In this document: piece after piece, positions 10,929-23,170 of the stretch
Numbering within the stretch: position 1 is the stretch's first letter
How the letters are laid out: each line of letters opens with the position of its first letter
Source of the DNA: Zygaena filipendulae
Lineage: Eukaryota; Arthropoda; Insecta; Lepidoptera; Zygaenidae
NCBI GenBank assembly: GCA_907165275.2
Contig: OU015650.1
Location: forward strand, 13,608,001-13,672,000
Direction: 5' to 3'
Length of the DNA: 64,000 nt
Program-made: the position numbers and the translations under genes
Notes under the pieces: model-generated
What the model saw: only the letters and a program-made list of their open reading frames with translations
Databases searched by the model: none
Told to the model about the DNA's origin: nothing

Positions 10929-12214
10929 CTGGGAACGATATGAAACTCATTAACGAGGTCGAAAACAGGAACTCGAGATCAAACTGTGAACTTTAACATT
11001 TTGGAAACTTAGGTAGGTAAGTGTTGACAGATGATCTATTTATTCCTATTTCTTTTTGAAATCTTTTGGCAAACCAAATTAAAAAAAACAATAGTCTTCT
11101 TTAAATTCCTTTAATTAACGGGCTCGACCTGTGTCATATAACATTGACACAAGTCGCCATTTTCTTTCGTCCGACGCAATATATTTGAAAAAAGAACTAG
11201 AGTCAAGAGTGGTTTACATGAATGATATACTTGAGAAAAAGAGTTGTAAAAAATTACAGTTAGGTACTTTCTAATGTTATGGGTTACGAATTAAATCACA
11301 GACGAAGGGCTTTTTCTAAGACAAGATACAAAGTTTCAGCTATAGGTAGGTATATTATTGTAATATTGAAAATGTCCTTGTTGAACGTTGCCAAGTGATT
11401 AAAAATAGACGGATTCCGAACTATGCTAACAAATCTTTCAGTAATTTCGGTATTAAAGACAGTTAGGTAGGACCGTAGGACTGATAATATATAGGACTTC
11501 CAGTTGTCATATTTTGTTATATGTAAATAGGGAGGTTTTTATTAAAATAGTGTTAAAGTTCGGACACGAAAAAACTCGAGCTACTTCATCTATCTCGAAG
11601 TCTAAATGAATACGAACGAAAATAATTTTGCTTAAAAAATCAGAACGAAACCACCTGTTTACATCAAGTTTCCAATGTTTACCGCTTTAAAAAGAAGTTC
11701 AAGACTACTTTTGAATTTTTCCCATACAGGCAGGCATATTTTTTTCTGTTATAAAGCGGGAAAACTACACGTAATATCTGCGTATTTGATCGGTGCTTAC
11801 CCTCTTCCTGGAGCAACGTTCTTTCAGCGCTCGGGTCGAAATTAGCAAGCCGCAATCCTAAAGATATCTATGACAGTTTATTGAAGCGTATCAAGCCCCG
11901 CGCCCACCCACTACTCCCGCGCACGATACCACGCGCATCCTTATTACAGAGCTGAACTACTGCTGCATGACGAGAGCTCTACAGGAAAAGCGAATACTTA
12001 ATACTTAATTTACCTTAGGATCGGATTAACATAATAACCCTAGTAAAACAATCTAGAGGGTTGTTGATCCGAATCAATGAGAAAGGAAGTGCTTTTAGAT
12101 GGATTTGTTTCTCCCGATAATTCAAAAAATAAGTAGATAGATCACTTCTTCAAATAGATCACGTTTGTTTCACTCGTATATTATTTGGAACTTTTATTTT
12201 AATTTTATGCAACA
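10929..12214. other. Probable intronic or intergenic spacer
   Basis: No supported coding region. A GC-richer patch near 11820-11960 (CCCCGCGCCCACCC) is the only compositional feature. Confidence 0.4.
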
Positions 12215-12300
12215 CTAGCTGTTCCCCGTGGTTTCGGCCGCGTTAATTTCAAAGTTCCCGCGGTAATTTAGAGATAAATGTCCCCTAATGTCCACAAGAT
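12215..12300 (+). repeat. Dispersed repeat family A, 5' fragment
   Basis: CTAGCTGTTCCCCGTGGTTT followed by the GAGATAAATGTCCCC region; the rest is lost. Confidence 0.65.
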
Positions 12301-12519
12301 ACAAAATATCACACGATTTTTGTGGTAATGTGTATGCATTAATCTAATTATACGACCATCGACATATTGTAGAGTGGTGGTCCGGATAGAGTGCGAAATA
12401 TGATTCACCGTCCCGTCTCGACCGCGGGGTTGGGGTCGACGACCCCGTACCTCATGCACTCTGTTGCTGCCCAGCTGATGCACTCGTTGCAACTTGCAAG
12501 GCGCGCGAAAATATTACTG

Positions 12520-13235
12520 ATCGACCACACGCGGTTTCACTTGCATTAATTTTCGAGTTCCCGCGGAAATTCCAGGCTAAAAGTACTGTATGTTCTTTAA
12601 AATACGCCTGACAACGTATTTGGTATTTCATGATGATTGATTACTCAACTCAACTAAAGCGTAACAAACTAACAAACAAACTCACATTCGAATTATTCGT
12701 AATATTAAGGACTGGCTCTGCCTCGCAGTAACACCCGCGTGTGTTTAGAAATTTCCGCAGGAACTCCAAAGTAGCCTAATTTACGCTTTATAATATCAAA
12801 TATTTAGCAGTGATAGACCCTTCAAAATGGTTTCAACCGTTTCGGTGATTTGCTGTTCCCTGCGTTAATATCGGAGTTCCCGCGGGAATTCCAGGATAGA
12901 AGGTATCCTATGTCCTTCTTTGTACCCCTGACAACGTATATGCAAAATATCATGATGATCGGTTGAGTCATTAAGGCGTGAAAGCGTAGGTAACGGACAG
13001 ACAGACAGAGTCACTTTTGCTTTTATAATATTACTAGCTGATCCCTGCGGTTTCACTCGCGGTAATTTCAAATTCCCGCTAGTAGTACGGGATAAAAAGA
13101 ACCCTATGTCCTTCTCTGTACCCCTGGCAACGTGCATGCTAAGTTTCATCCAAATCCGTTCAGCCGTTTTTGCGTGATTGAGTAACAAACATCAAAAAAT
13201 CCACACTTTCACATTTATAGTTTTAGTAGGACTAA
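12520..13235 (+). repeat. Cluster of four head-to-tail family A copies
   Basis: Four successive family A units in the same orientation starting near 12520, 12712, 12851 and 13034. Each has its own CGCGGTTTCAC-type or GTTCCC-type start, and the last ends TTTATAGTTTTAGTAGGACT. Variants differ in the middle, so these are separate subfamily members inserted in or next to each other and not one simple tandem array. Confidence 0.75.
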
Positions 13236-13299
13236 TACGATTAGTTCGACGTCGTCTGAGAAAAAATTGCATATTATTATAATTATTTTTACTATTGCT

Positions 13300-13560
13300 A
13301 CTCCGGCCTGTGGGGATTTTTTTTTAAACCTCTCATCTACTATATACTTTCGTCTATGCCCTTCTTGTCTTTTCCTTTTAGGTTTTTTTATTTTATTTCT
13401 CGTCTTTTATACTGTAGATACTTATGTCTTTGTATATCTACTTACATTCTGTGGTTGGTTCTGATGAGGAAAAAAACCTCGCTGAAATCAACATGAATGA
13501 ATGAAGATTCCTATGAAATCATTTATTCGTAATAAACTGTTTTTTGTTTGTTTGTTTGTT
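13300..13560 (+). repeat. Probable LINE 3' tail
   Basis: T-rich sequence leading to GGTTGGTTCTGATGAGGAAA, CCTCGCTGAAATC and a (GTTT)n tract at 13545-13561, which resembles the 3' UTR and simple-repeat tail of a non-LTR retrotransposon. No open reverse transcriptase remains. Confidence 0.4.
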
Positions 13561-15062
13561 TCGCGTTTACGTCGCAAAAGAGCAATTCAATGTGATTCTT
13601 TGTGCAAAGACGGTCTAAAGGCCGAGAAGTTCTATAGAATATTTTGATTTCGATAAATGTCTTATCGAGGCAACTAGGTCAAAATATTGTTTAGGAACAA
13701 GTCGCTCCTGAGTCTTGTTGTGTCTATCCAAGCAGGAACTTGCGTCAGCGCATCATAATAATATACGTACCTACTCCAATATTGTAACGTAATAATACAC
13801 TCAGATATGTTAACAGATTTTTTGTTTTCCACTTTATTTTAAGGGTTATTTATAGAAAACCTTTTGCATTAATCTTGGCTGCTGTGAATGTTCCAATGTT
13901 AAAATAAAATTTTATGAGAAACTGTACCTACTAAAATTTGAGTTGTTAGAAATAAAACTTCCTTGGGTAGGTATGGTGAGATAACTTGTTATGTTATTAT
14001 GTACTCGATACATTATAATATTATGTACTTGATATGTAAAACTTTTACTTTATAATGATTGAAGCAGTTACGTGCGTATGCAACCGTTTCTTTAAATGGT
14101 AAGCGATGATACATTGATAAAATACCGACTCCCTCCTGGGGAGGCATAGGTCTAAATTAAAATGCTCAGGTAACTGCGACTTCAGCAGATCGTTGCAGTC
14201 CTAAGCGATACACAAAATAAATAAGCAAGTACTAAATAGAATACTGTTGGTGTGAATCTGTGATCGGTGGTAACCCGGAACATCCGGCCCAACGACAACC
14301 GTTTTTAGCTGCAGCAAATGCCATAACAACGTAATTCATATCGACGCTTCATAGCACATTTAGCACCGATCCTCTCTAGCCGTTGCCAACAAAATTACGA
14401 TTGTTTACGCGCTCAAAACAGCGCAAAATAGCCGACGAGGCGAGTGTATGATGAGAAATAAACGAATTGAGCAGATACAGGATAAAATATATTATGATAT
14501 TAATAACTACCTATATCAAGGAAGCAACACAGTTTCACAGTTCCTTAGGTACCTACTACTTCATAATTTCCTAATCGCAAACAAATATAGATTGTAAAAG
14601 CAGCTCACTTCTCGAGACTTTTTTAAAGATTTGTGAAATAGTTTTTTTAAGGTGAATAAAAACATATTACGTCAACAGTTTTGTAGTTCCTGCTTTAAAT
14701 AAATGAAATGGTCAACTAGATGACGGCTCAATGCTATTGCTTTGGAATTAATGTTTAAAGGTATTTGGCTGATCGTCAAACTGCTACAAGTATAGATATT
14801 TTTATTAAATAAATCATAGAGGTCAATAGACCGAAGATAAGTTAAAAAGTTTGGCTGAACTTTGATGAAAATAAGATCAAACTTTTGAAGAAAGTGAAAA
14901 TCGAGACGGGTGGATAGAATGAAGGTAGGTACAGTAATATATACGCATGACTACATGGAAACCATCGCAAAAGAAAGCAAAACATTAATTTCCTACAGCC
15001 TCAGACCTAAAGAGATAGAATTAAACAGAAACGTCAAAATAATGTCATCGTACTTGAGGACT
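13561..15062. other. Probable intron or 3'-flanking spacer
   Basis: No gene visible. A minus-strand AATAAA at 14801-14806 could serve the exon at 15063-15174, about 257 bases past its stop. Confidence 0.4.
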
Positions 15063-15174
15063 TCACTTCGGTGGTGTTGCTTGCGGAGGAGCAGACGGGG
15101 GTGCAGGTGGGGGGGCTGGCGGAGGAGGGGCAGCCGGTGCGGGGGCCGGTTGCGCTTGCGCCGGCAAGGTTCCC
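15063..15174 (-). CDS. Pro/Ala-rich candidate terminal exon (gene unidentified)
   Basis: A second GC-rich terminal exon candidate on the minus strand. The acceptor TTGTTGCGGCAG ends at 15175. One base completes the preceding codon, then 36 residues run to TGA at 15063-15065: GTLPAQAQPAPAPAAP, then Pro/Ala runs ending QATPPK. The entry phase and the G-x-L-P start match the exon at 10805-10928. A second possible acceptor (CTGTCCAG, about 28 bases upstream) would give a slightly longer exon. An overlapping frame reads through Arg/His-rich sequence and is less plausible. Function and parent gene are unknown. A GC-rich low-complexity stretch without coding role is the alternative. Confidence 0.5.
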
Positions 15175-16160
15175 CTGCCGCAACAAAAGCGTAATGTGGA
15201 ATGTAACTGGACAGATGTTGCAATAATATTTATGAAAACGATTATGAAAGAAAGCCTGACATCACGTTTAATTGGAAAACGAACAAAACAGAAGAAAAAA
15301 TAAGCAGAAGCATCATTTTGAAGAGTACAGGGATACCAAAGTTTAGTTGAAAAAAACAAAGATAACTATATTAACTAACTCAAAATACAAAATACGAATG
15401 AATGTGTATTTCAATGCTGCAGGAACTACCCACTGTAAATACTGTCGGTTCGTCATCATTATTATAAACGTTAATCTATCGCAGACCACTCTGCAGATGT
15501 AAGCATATTATCACTTGGGGAGACCTTGAGTCAACGATTAGATGGGATTTGCCATCATTTAGCTGACATGTGCTAAACGCAGCGTACCTGACGAGCTGCA
15601 TGCATTTGTGAAAGATTGACATAATAGCATTGAATTTATAAATATATACCAACCGTTCCAGTTATAAAAGTCATTTTTCATTGCTCTATGAATGATGCAT
15701 CATCTATTGTTTATGTAAATAATGGCCTATGTAAATCATCGGCGTTTGAATTGTACTGTGGATCTCATAATATTGTTAACATTCTGAGCAGAATTATTCC
15801 AATGAAAGCAAATACCTATATTCATTTTAGAGCCAATCTTATATATGTATCATAAATAATGATAGAATATTTTTAGCGATTTGAGAAGGAGGAGAATGGT
15901 ATGACGAAAATAAGCATAGGTAATTTTTAAAAGCCAATATTTACTTGCGTTTAAGTTGAAACAAATAAAGCTACCAGAAAAAAAAAATAGTATTTAAATC
16001 AAATTTGTTATGAAATTAGCAAAAAAAAGGAAAAAATATGGGAAATAAAAAAAAACTACACGTAAAGTTACATCAAAACTTTTAAAATTGAATAAAAATT
16101 ATGCACTAAGACGTTTATAAAAATATAATAAAGATTACAGAAGAAAAACAATGAAAACGT
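15175..16160. other. Probable intron or 3' UTR
   Basis: AT-rich, no coding signal. The part next to 16160 would be 3' UTR of the exon at 16161-16716. Confidence 0.4.
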
Positions 16161-16716
16161 TTAATCATCGTCATAATTTCGTTCCGAAGCAGTAGATGTA
16201 GCGTCTGAGAAAGTACCGTCTAGGACCTCTTCCATTGCGGATTCCTGTTTAACTATCTTAGGTTCCTGTGGAATTATCTCAGGTTCCTTTGCAATTATAT
16301 CAAGTTCCTGTGGAATTATCTCAGATTCCTGATCATGTATAAAATCTTGCATAGTATCTTGTACCTGCAGCACGTGCTGTTTTTCTGTATTATTTTCCTT
16401 TTCAAACGAATGTTTGTTTGATTTTATTTCTCCAAATGACTCGTGATCTGTTTCAAACTTACTGATGTCGTGTAGAACTTCTATTAGTGTCTCAGGTGCA
16501 TTTATAATATGGTCTTTGGCGGAGGCAACAGTCATCATAATCGGCGGGGTATTATTGATAAGATCAGACTTGCTGTCTCCCGTTGATGACTTTGTACCAG
16601 AATCACCTGACTTTTGGGAATGATAAGATAATTGTTTGGGACTTCTTGTTTGCTTTGGACTATCACTTCGTTTTCGAATTTCAGTTGTTCGGTCTCCTTT
16701 CACGCTGTTATTCTCC
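16161..16716 (-). CDS. Acidic, Ser/Lys-rich candidate terminal exon
   Basis: The longest non-transposon frame in the first 38 kb. On the minus strand an acceptor TTCTTACAG precedes the exon start at 16716; one base finishes the preceding codon and about 185 residues follow to TAA. The sequence opens ENNSVKGDRTTEIRKRSDSP, has two SPKQ motifs, a Ser/Thr/Lys-rich segment, then Glu-rich imperfect repeats (EIIPQE, DIIAKEP, EIIPQEP, KIVKQES) and an acidic end ERNYDDD. It is predicted hydrophilic and disordered, with no membrane segment. I do not recognise a family. It enters in the same phase as the exons at 15.1 and 10.8 kb, so it may be an alternative last exon of the same gene, or the end of an independent gene. 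Confidence 0.55.
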
Positions 16717-17256
16717 CTGTAAGAATTGCAAAATTTTATTAATTGAACACAACTCAAAAGCGGATTCAGAATAATAAAAAGAAAATTTCATGACAAAAAA
16801 TAAAACAAGAAAAATTCAAACAAAAACGTACCATATTGTTGATTTACCTATCCTTTACAAGACAAAAGAAAACAGCATCAATAACAAATGATGCCCATAA
16901 AATTAATAATAATTATTATAATCCACCTCACAAATTTTATTAAAATGGGCACCAGTTTTGTTAGTAGTGACACAAATAAATGTTAACATAAAATTTATGT
17001 TTACGGTGTGTGAGATGTTAACATTTGATTTGGATGCCAAATGTCGATTGGCATAGAAATAGTATAGTGTCCACGGTCACACGTTTATAAAAACAAAACA
17101 ATTAATTGTATTTAAGAATTGGTTGGTATTTCTGTTACGTAATATTAATAGAGAAGAAGCAAAGTGCGACCTTCAAATGATTACTCTTTCATAACAGTTA
17201 AAAATAACGCAACGAATACAAATGCGATTTCCCGTTATTCCTCGTTATATCTTATA
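16717..17256. other. Probable intron
   Basis: AT-rich with no coding signal. A small palindromic piece (TTAACATAAAATTTATGTT) lies near 16982-17002. Confidence 0.4.
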
Positions 17257-17620
17257 CTAGCTGTCCCCCGCGGTAATTTCGGAGTTCCCGCGGGAATTCC
17301 GGGATAATAAGTATGTCACTCAGGATCACTGTACCTTCCTATAAGTTAAAGAATTTTTAAAACCGATTTAGTAGGTCCAGAGATTACCCCCTTATACAAC
17401 CTCAGAAACTCACACCCTCCAGAGTTCCCGAGGGAATTTCGGGATAAAAGTATCCTATGTCACTCAGGATCACCGTAGCTTGCTAAAAGTGAAAGAATTT
17501 TCAAAATCGGTTAAGTAGATCCAGTTATTATCGGTTAAGTAGACCCCTACAACGTCACAAACTCACAATTCAAAAACACTGCACAAACTTTAGCTCTTTA
17601 TTATATTAATAGGTATAGAT
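17257..17620 (+). repeat. Two head-to-tail family A copies
   Basis: First copy CTAGCTGTCCCCCGCGGTAA with the variant-2 middle. A second, 5'-truncated copy starts near 17418 (CCAGAGTTCCCGAGGG) and ends with CACAAACTTTAGCTC-TTTATTATATTAATAGG. Confidence 0.75.
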
Positions 17621-18713
17621 AACAATTTGCATAGATTATTTTATTTTCATAATCATAGTTTTGAGGCTAAAAAATTGGAATCTGAAAACGTTGAACACGG
17701 AAATACCGAACACTCACGCGCTGAAAGAAATGAAGATATCTCACTACTCAACACCTATTCAAATAGATAACCAATCATGTTTTCTGGTTTGATCTGCGTG
17801 GGCTAGGCATGCCGTGTAGGCACATAAGCACATTCTTAAAGATTCTAGAAGATCTAGGTTTTAAACCGTTTCGAATACTGACTGGGACCAACCTAATCAT
17901 TAATCCACAAAGAGACTGTATAACCAATTGTCATAATCAACTGTATATATTATGTAGGTAGGTACTTGAGTCAATTATGATTACTTGAGTGTCAGTTTGT
18001 TGTTATGCATTTACTCGTATCTACTATATTTATTACACCCACAAGGACGGTCTAATAAAGAGTTATGTAAAACTTTATAGCCCACAGTTAAACCAAGGGT
18101 TGACACCTTTTTTTGAAAAAAATATATTATTTTCCGAAAAAAGATGCAAAAATATAGTACTTTTGGGAAATGCAGGAAAAAAATTGTACATATGAATTTT
18201 TTATCATCATTATGTATCGGACATTCGGACAGCATTTTTGGCAGTTTGACATTTTGTTGCCGCGTACACGTTTCGTTCTGAAATTCCCCGTGCTGCTCTG
18301 CGAGTGCACACAGAGTCACAAACAGCACAGTTTATATAAAAAAGTTAAATTAGGGATAAAAATATATTATTTTTCGTACCATATTATTGGAACTATGTTC
18401 CTTATTTTTCTATAATATAATAGTACAGTTGACTGAAATATACGATATTATGTATATAATATAGTACGGGTGCCAACCCTAGTTAAACCTAACCCTAGAA
18501 CCTATAATATGTGAGCATACATGCATTTGATACCTACATATTAGGTACATACACAAACCATTGACTTTGGTACATACATTTGACATAGGTTTGCCGCTTG
18601 ATGATGCAATTCAGAGGCAGTGTGCAGATTTTTTTCGTATGTCTAGTGTAGTCTCGACTCGGTGTGTTGCAATTATTTTTTTCAATAACAGTTTCATACA
18701 ATGCAATAGGGTA
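17621..18713. other. Unassigned spacer
   Basis: Several overlapping short frames at 17989-18415 on both strands show no family resemblance. No supported gene. Confidence 0.4.
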
Positions 18714-18782
18714 GTTTCCGGGGTAGAAAAATCAAAATTATATTTAGTCCGTCAGTTAGATAATAAAAAAATAATTTTTTAA
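18714..18782 (+). repeat. Family C element, 5' fragment
   Basis: Contains the family C left-end block (AGTCCGTCAGTTAGATAATA) and an A/T-rich run, then breaks off. Confidence 0.5.
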
Positions 18783-19200
18783 TACAGTTGCTCAAAAAGT
18801 GGCGTATTGCAGGGACGTTTAGCGTTCGGGATGTGGGCTATTACATACTCGAGCTTTTTGTTTACCTTTCCCGAACTCGTGCGTTCTCTTTGCCAACTGT
18901 CAAATGGCGACACGACTTTGACACACTTTTTTGCATTGCGAAACGTACGTTTCGCATTACTAATACGACTAGCGCCATCTCTTGATCACAGTTGGAACTT
19001 AGTTGAGTTTGTTGTGTTTTTGATATTTTATTAAATTTCTTAATTTTTTTCGCAACTGTATTAAAAATAGTTGTTCAGTACACGTGCGGAACCGTCATTG
19101 CAACTAGTTCCGACTGTCAACCCTCACCTTCGGCTGCGCCTCGGCTCGGGTAGACATATGTCGTAACTCTTTGCAATGACAGGCTTTCCGCACTTATAAT
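18783..19200. mobile_element. Hairpin-bearing repeat (unclassified)
   Basis: Holds a perfect 20-bp palindrome at 18937-18956 (TGCGAAACGTACGTTTCGCA) and an inverted pair at about 19084-19195: GTGCGGAACCGTCATTGCAA against TTTGCAATGACAGGCTTTCC-GCAC, around a GC-rich loop. It looks like part of a DNA transposon; no class is assigned and the boundaries are approximate. Confidence 0.4.
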
Positions 19201-19476
19201 GAAATATACTATTTTAAACACGTTTTTTTTTTTTGCTTTTTCCAATTAGCAGGTTATTTACAATTTCAGAATACAGTGATGTTTTCTATTTAGGTTGCGA
19301 TCATACAACTAAAACCTTTAAATTGTAGTGAATGTCGAAGTTCCCTTGAAAGAATTATTTATTGGTGACGTCAAAAGAAAAAAAAATCTTTTTAGGAAAC
19401 TGATTACGTAAAATTTCCCTTGCAGTCGAAGGGATTTAAATCATTCGGAAATTATGCATAGGATAGTGCAAACTGA
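19201..19476. other. Unassigned spacer
   Basis: No features recognised. Confidence 0.35.
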
Positions 19477-19695
19477 GGGGCTATTATGTAACTTTTGTTT
19501 CTATTTTTTTTCGGTTGCAATCAAAAACATGGCGGTTTTGCGATCGAATATGCACGTTTTGGCACCTACAATATCTAGAAATCAACCAAAATAAACATAC
19601 TTCAAAAGTTGAAACTGCCTAAACATGATTAATTTATCACAAAATCGTTATTTTTCTGATTGAAACTGAAATATGATAGCAATAAAAGTTACATC
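19477..19695 (+). mobile_element. Family E foldback MITE, copy 1
   Basis: Starts GGGGCTATTATGTAACTTTT; its far end is the inverse (AAAAGTTACAT). A second copy lies inside Adi1 intron 1 (49051-49275) in the opposite orientation, and the alignment of the two defines the ends. About 220 bp, no coding capacity. Confidence 0.65.
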
Positions 19696-21780
19696 AAAAA
19701 TCCATTGCGTATAGTTTAGGAATGGACACACAGACGGACGTGGACAGCCATTTTGTCACATGTACCTACCTAATTTATTTGAAACAAAATATTTTTTGAT
19801 TATGTTCTGACATTAGGAATATAATTTTTTAACTGCTGATATTTATGTAAATGGTTTTTTGTGTCGTTTCTAAATTATTCTCTGCACAATATTATGCATA
19901 AAATCCAACACATAGGAACGTTAAATGATAATTCTATGTGTAATCACTATGATGCACGAATTATAATGCGTCGTCGTCGTTTTTACATTTGCCTGCGAAT
20001 GTTAATTCAGTCAATAACGTTAAGCCTGAATTAGATCATCCTATAGTCACAAGACTGCAATCCTTTTTATGGATGGTACACGATTTATCTAGATCTTCGA
20101 TTTCAGGTTCGTGATAGATACGTTATCGACTTGGATATAAGATATATTTAGTTAGATACCAAGTTTTTTTTCTTCATTCACTATTTATATCTTTTTCTTA
20201 TAAACTAATATTCATGGAATTCTATAAAAGGTAATTTAATACTGGTATATTATATACCTAGGTACACGAAAATTTAAGCTAAGTAGGACCGCTTGACTTG
20301 TATAAACGGGAAACCAAATACTCGGTATAGGTAGGATACCTACATAATTTTTTTAAGATTTTTTTTTTAATAAGAAAGAGGAAGAAAAGAAAGAAAATAC
20401 ATTTATTTCAGCACAACACACAAGATAAAGAAACAATCATCAACAGTGCCTAATCTAAAGAGACATAGATAATATCTCTTGCATGCTCTGCCGAAAGGGT
20501 CACCAACTCAGCATTAGTGGATGGAATACTCATATAGGTACAAATATAGATAACATGTACACAAATAATCTAACCAGTAATTGCTATAACACTTTTGAAC
20601 GCATATATGTATAGTACCTAATCTCTTTCTAATTGCAAAAAATTGCATACCTACGTGAGTTGAGCGAAAATTTTATTTTCCCCCATGTTTGGAGGGGGTT
20701 CATGAAAAACGTGAAATATTATTCCAAAAATGAAATAATAATAATAAGTTTATCGGTACCAAAATCATACATCAAGAAAACAGTTTTGATTTCCATTTCA
20801 ACAAGTTCATGGCAAATGCTACATATAGAATACCTCTGATGCCTAAACTAGGTCTATAGACATCAGTGTTTTCCCTTATAACAAACAATATTATAAAGCC
20901 ATTTTGGAGAAATATATAAGTATATACTTACATTCTTAAATAATCGGCATTTCTTATTCGATTACCTACCTACGAAAAATAGACCGTACGTTGAAATAGT
21001 TTTGTGATCGCATATTCGTGTTGAAGAAACTTGAAAATAAAACCCTTTTCTATATCTATCTCACTATTGTCTACTGCAAAACGGGCAGGTAATGTTTGTC
21101 TGGTTGTTTGTGCGATCGTTGGCCACTAGCCAGCAGTAGACCGCGGCGTCGCATCGTAAGCGCGAGCGAAATCCAAAACTATTTGCGCATACGCACGTTA
21201 TAAAGCAAACATCTGTAAAATGTATCAAATTAAAATATTATTCTCTATTTTATTAGATTTTATTACATAAAATTCACTATTTTATATCGGGATGTATTTG
21301 TAGGTTGTTTGAACCCGGAAAATATCAGGATCGCGCAATTTTTGAACGATATTACCAAAAAAATTCGTGAAATGTTACACATATTTACAGTCGTGATTAC
21401 GGTCAAAGGTTAATCAACATTATTTTCTGAATAAAAAATTAATCTTCATCTTTAAAATACTTAGCTAAGTTTATTGTTTGACATATTAAACCAATTTTTG
21501 GGATGGTATACTATAACTAGCCAAATCACACAAAACATCAATTAATGTAATATTTGTTAATCTTTAATCTAATGAAATCAATAAATTGTAGTTCTAATTT
21601 TTAATTACATTACTACATAGACATCAGATTGCAACAGACATAAAAAAGACATCCAAGCAAAAATAACAAATGGACGATCAGCAAATATGTCCACAATGAG
21701 TGTCTATTAATTTTATTGTTCGCTAAAACTATCCCTATACGATGCAAAACAACATAACTATAGAGGAACTATTCAAAATA
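19696..21780. other. Unassigned AT-rich spacer with a probable LINE tail
   Basis: No gene. At about 20345-20530 the minus strand reads like a non-LTR 3' UTR ending in AATAAATG and a (GAAA)-rich tail. The rest is unassigned, including a GC-richer patch near 21120-21190. Confidence 0.4.
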
Positions 21781-22107
21781 GGGATGTTGACTACTATTGA
21801 AAATCAAAATTCTAATTAGTCCGTCAGTTAGAAAATAAAAAAACAATAGACACGTAGGTATTTTTTGCTTTTTTAAATAAATTAAAATATACAGAGATAA
21901 AGCGCATTAAAGTTTAGGATGAGGAGGTCGTGACGTCACTAACCGCAAAACAGCCATATAAACTGTCAGAATAGTGACGTCACGCGAAATTTCAACTCAA
22001 TATATCGCCGTTATTTTTTGATTACGTAAAAAAAGAAAAAATACGTGTCCAATATTTTTTAACAATCTACAAGACGGACTAAAAAATAAAAATTAGTCAA
22101 CATGCCC
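21781..22107 (+). mobile_element. Family C MITE, full-length copy 1
   Basis: A 327-bp element whose left end GGGATGTTGACTA matches the inverse of its right end, GGGCATGTTGACTAA. A second inner inverted block TTAGTCCGTC occurs near both ends. The interior carries two copies of GTGACGTCAC. No coding capacity. A nearly identical full copy lies at 31854-32179. The target duplication is unclear. Confidence 0.75.
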
Positions 22108-22989
22108 ATTATTATCTTAAATTGGAATCTTGTCCATTGAAATTTAGACTTAAGACTGCAGTTGCATAGGAGCACACCATGTATTCACCATAGTTCTACG
22201 CTCCCAAAAATCCATTAACATCTGAACAACAATAGGATTCAAATTATTGTTGGTATCATCTAAAAATTTCTCAAATGCATCTTAACAAACAAATCTTTAC
22301 TATTCACCTTATCAACTGAAATTGAACATTGACGATGAATTTCAGTTTAGGTACTACGAAACACTCCTTTTTACATGAGAACTAAGTCCTTTGGTTTTGG
22401 AAAGGACTGTGGAAAAATCCCCACCACCGTAGAAATGTCAATGAAAGCTTGATACTGAGTGCCTTTTACCATATGCCTGAGCCATATGCCAATATTTTTA
22501 TGAGACCGTGCTATTGGTTCAATTAATAAAATTTATTGACTAAAGAGTAGGTAGGTACCTAGTTCAAAAACTTTGAAAACGCAAACCGAGAGTTTCTCAC
22601 ACGTCTCCTATTCTGGGAAACTATCTCTTGCCTGAGAACCCTGGTAAATGTAAAAAATATTTGATTTAAATGTTATCTATGACGTAACTGAACGAGTCCA
22701 AATCCAAAATATATATACCTATTTAATTTTGACGAAAAATCGCAAACACCTTTCCATATTTTTCATAGATCTGCGAATTAAGTCAATTTTGATATTGCAT
22801 AAAACAGATATATTGCTAACAAATGGTTGTATTTTGGCGTCATCAGCCAACTAAAAGCAGTAAATAAAATTGCTTATTTCGTTCCGTTACAAATTGGATA
22901 CGTATGCGTTCCTGGTATAATAACAATTCTAACTCTTCACAACGCAGAGATCTACTTGTATTTGATCCCACATTAACTAAGCTTGTGTC
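22108..22989. other. Unassigned spacer
   Basis: No gene, RNA or repeat that I can support. Confidence 0.4.
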
Positions 22990-23170
22990 ATGGATACCAA
23001 GCAAATGTGGAATAAGGCTCCCAGTTCCCGCCCGCCCGCCGTCGCCGCCCGCGGTCCGCCGCCCGGCGACGCGACGCGCTATTCGCAAAACGCGTGCTCC
23101 TGCGCACGTTTAGAGTGTCGCCGCCGCGCCCGTGCAACGACCCCGAGTGCATCGCGCCTGACTAGTGTGC
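22990..23170. promoter_or_regulatory. CpG-dense block, possible promoter or 5' exon
   Basis: A sharp GC island (CCCGCCCGCCCGCCGTCGCC and similar) in a 65-70% AT neighbourhood. Both strands are open because of composition, so I call no protein. It is the best candidate in the first 38 kb for a transcription start region, possibly of the unidentified minus-strand gene ending at 10.8-16.7 kb, but no TATA, initiator or splice donor settles this. Confidence 0.3.

Noticed and set aside
12520..13235. CRISPR-like or satellite array
   Set aside because: The repeats are diverged copies of a dispersed family of about 200 bp with unequal lengths and no regular spacers.
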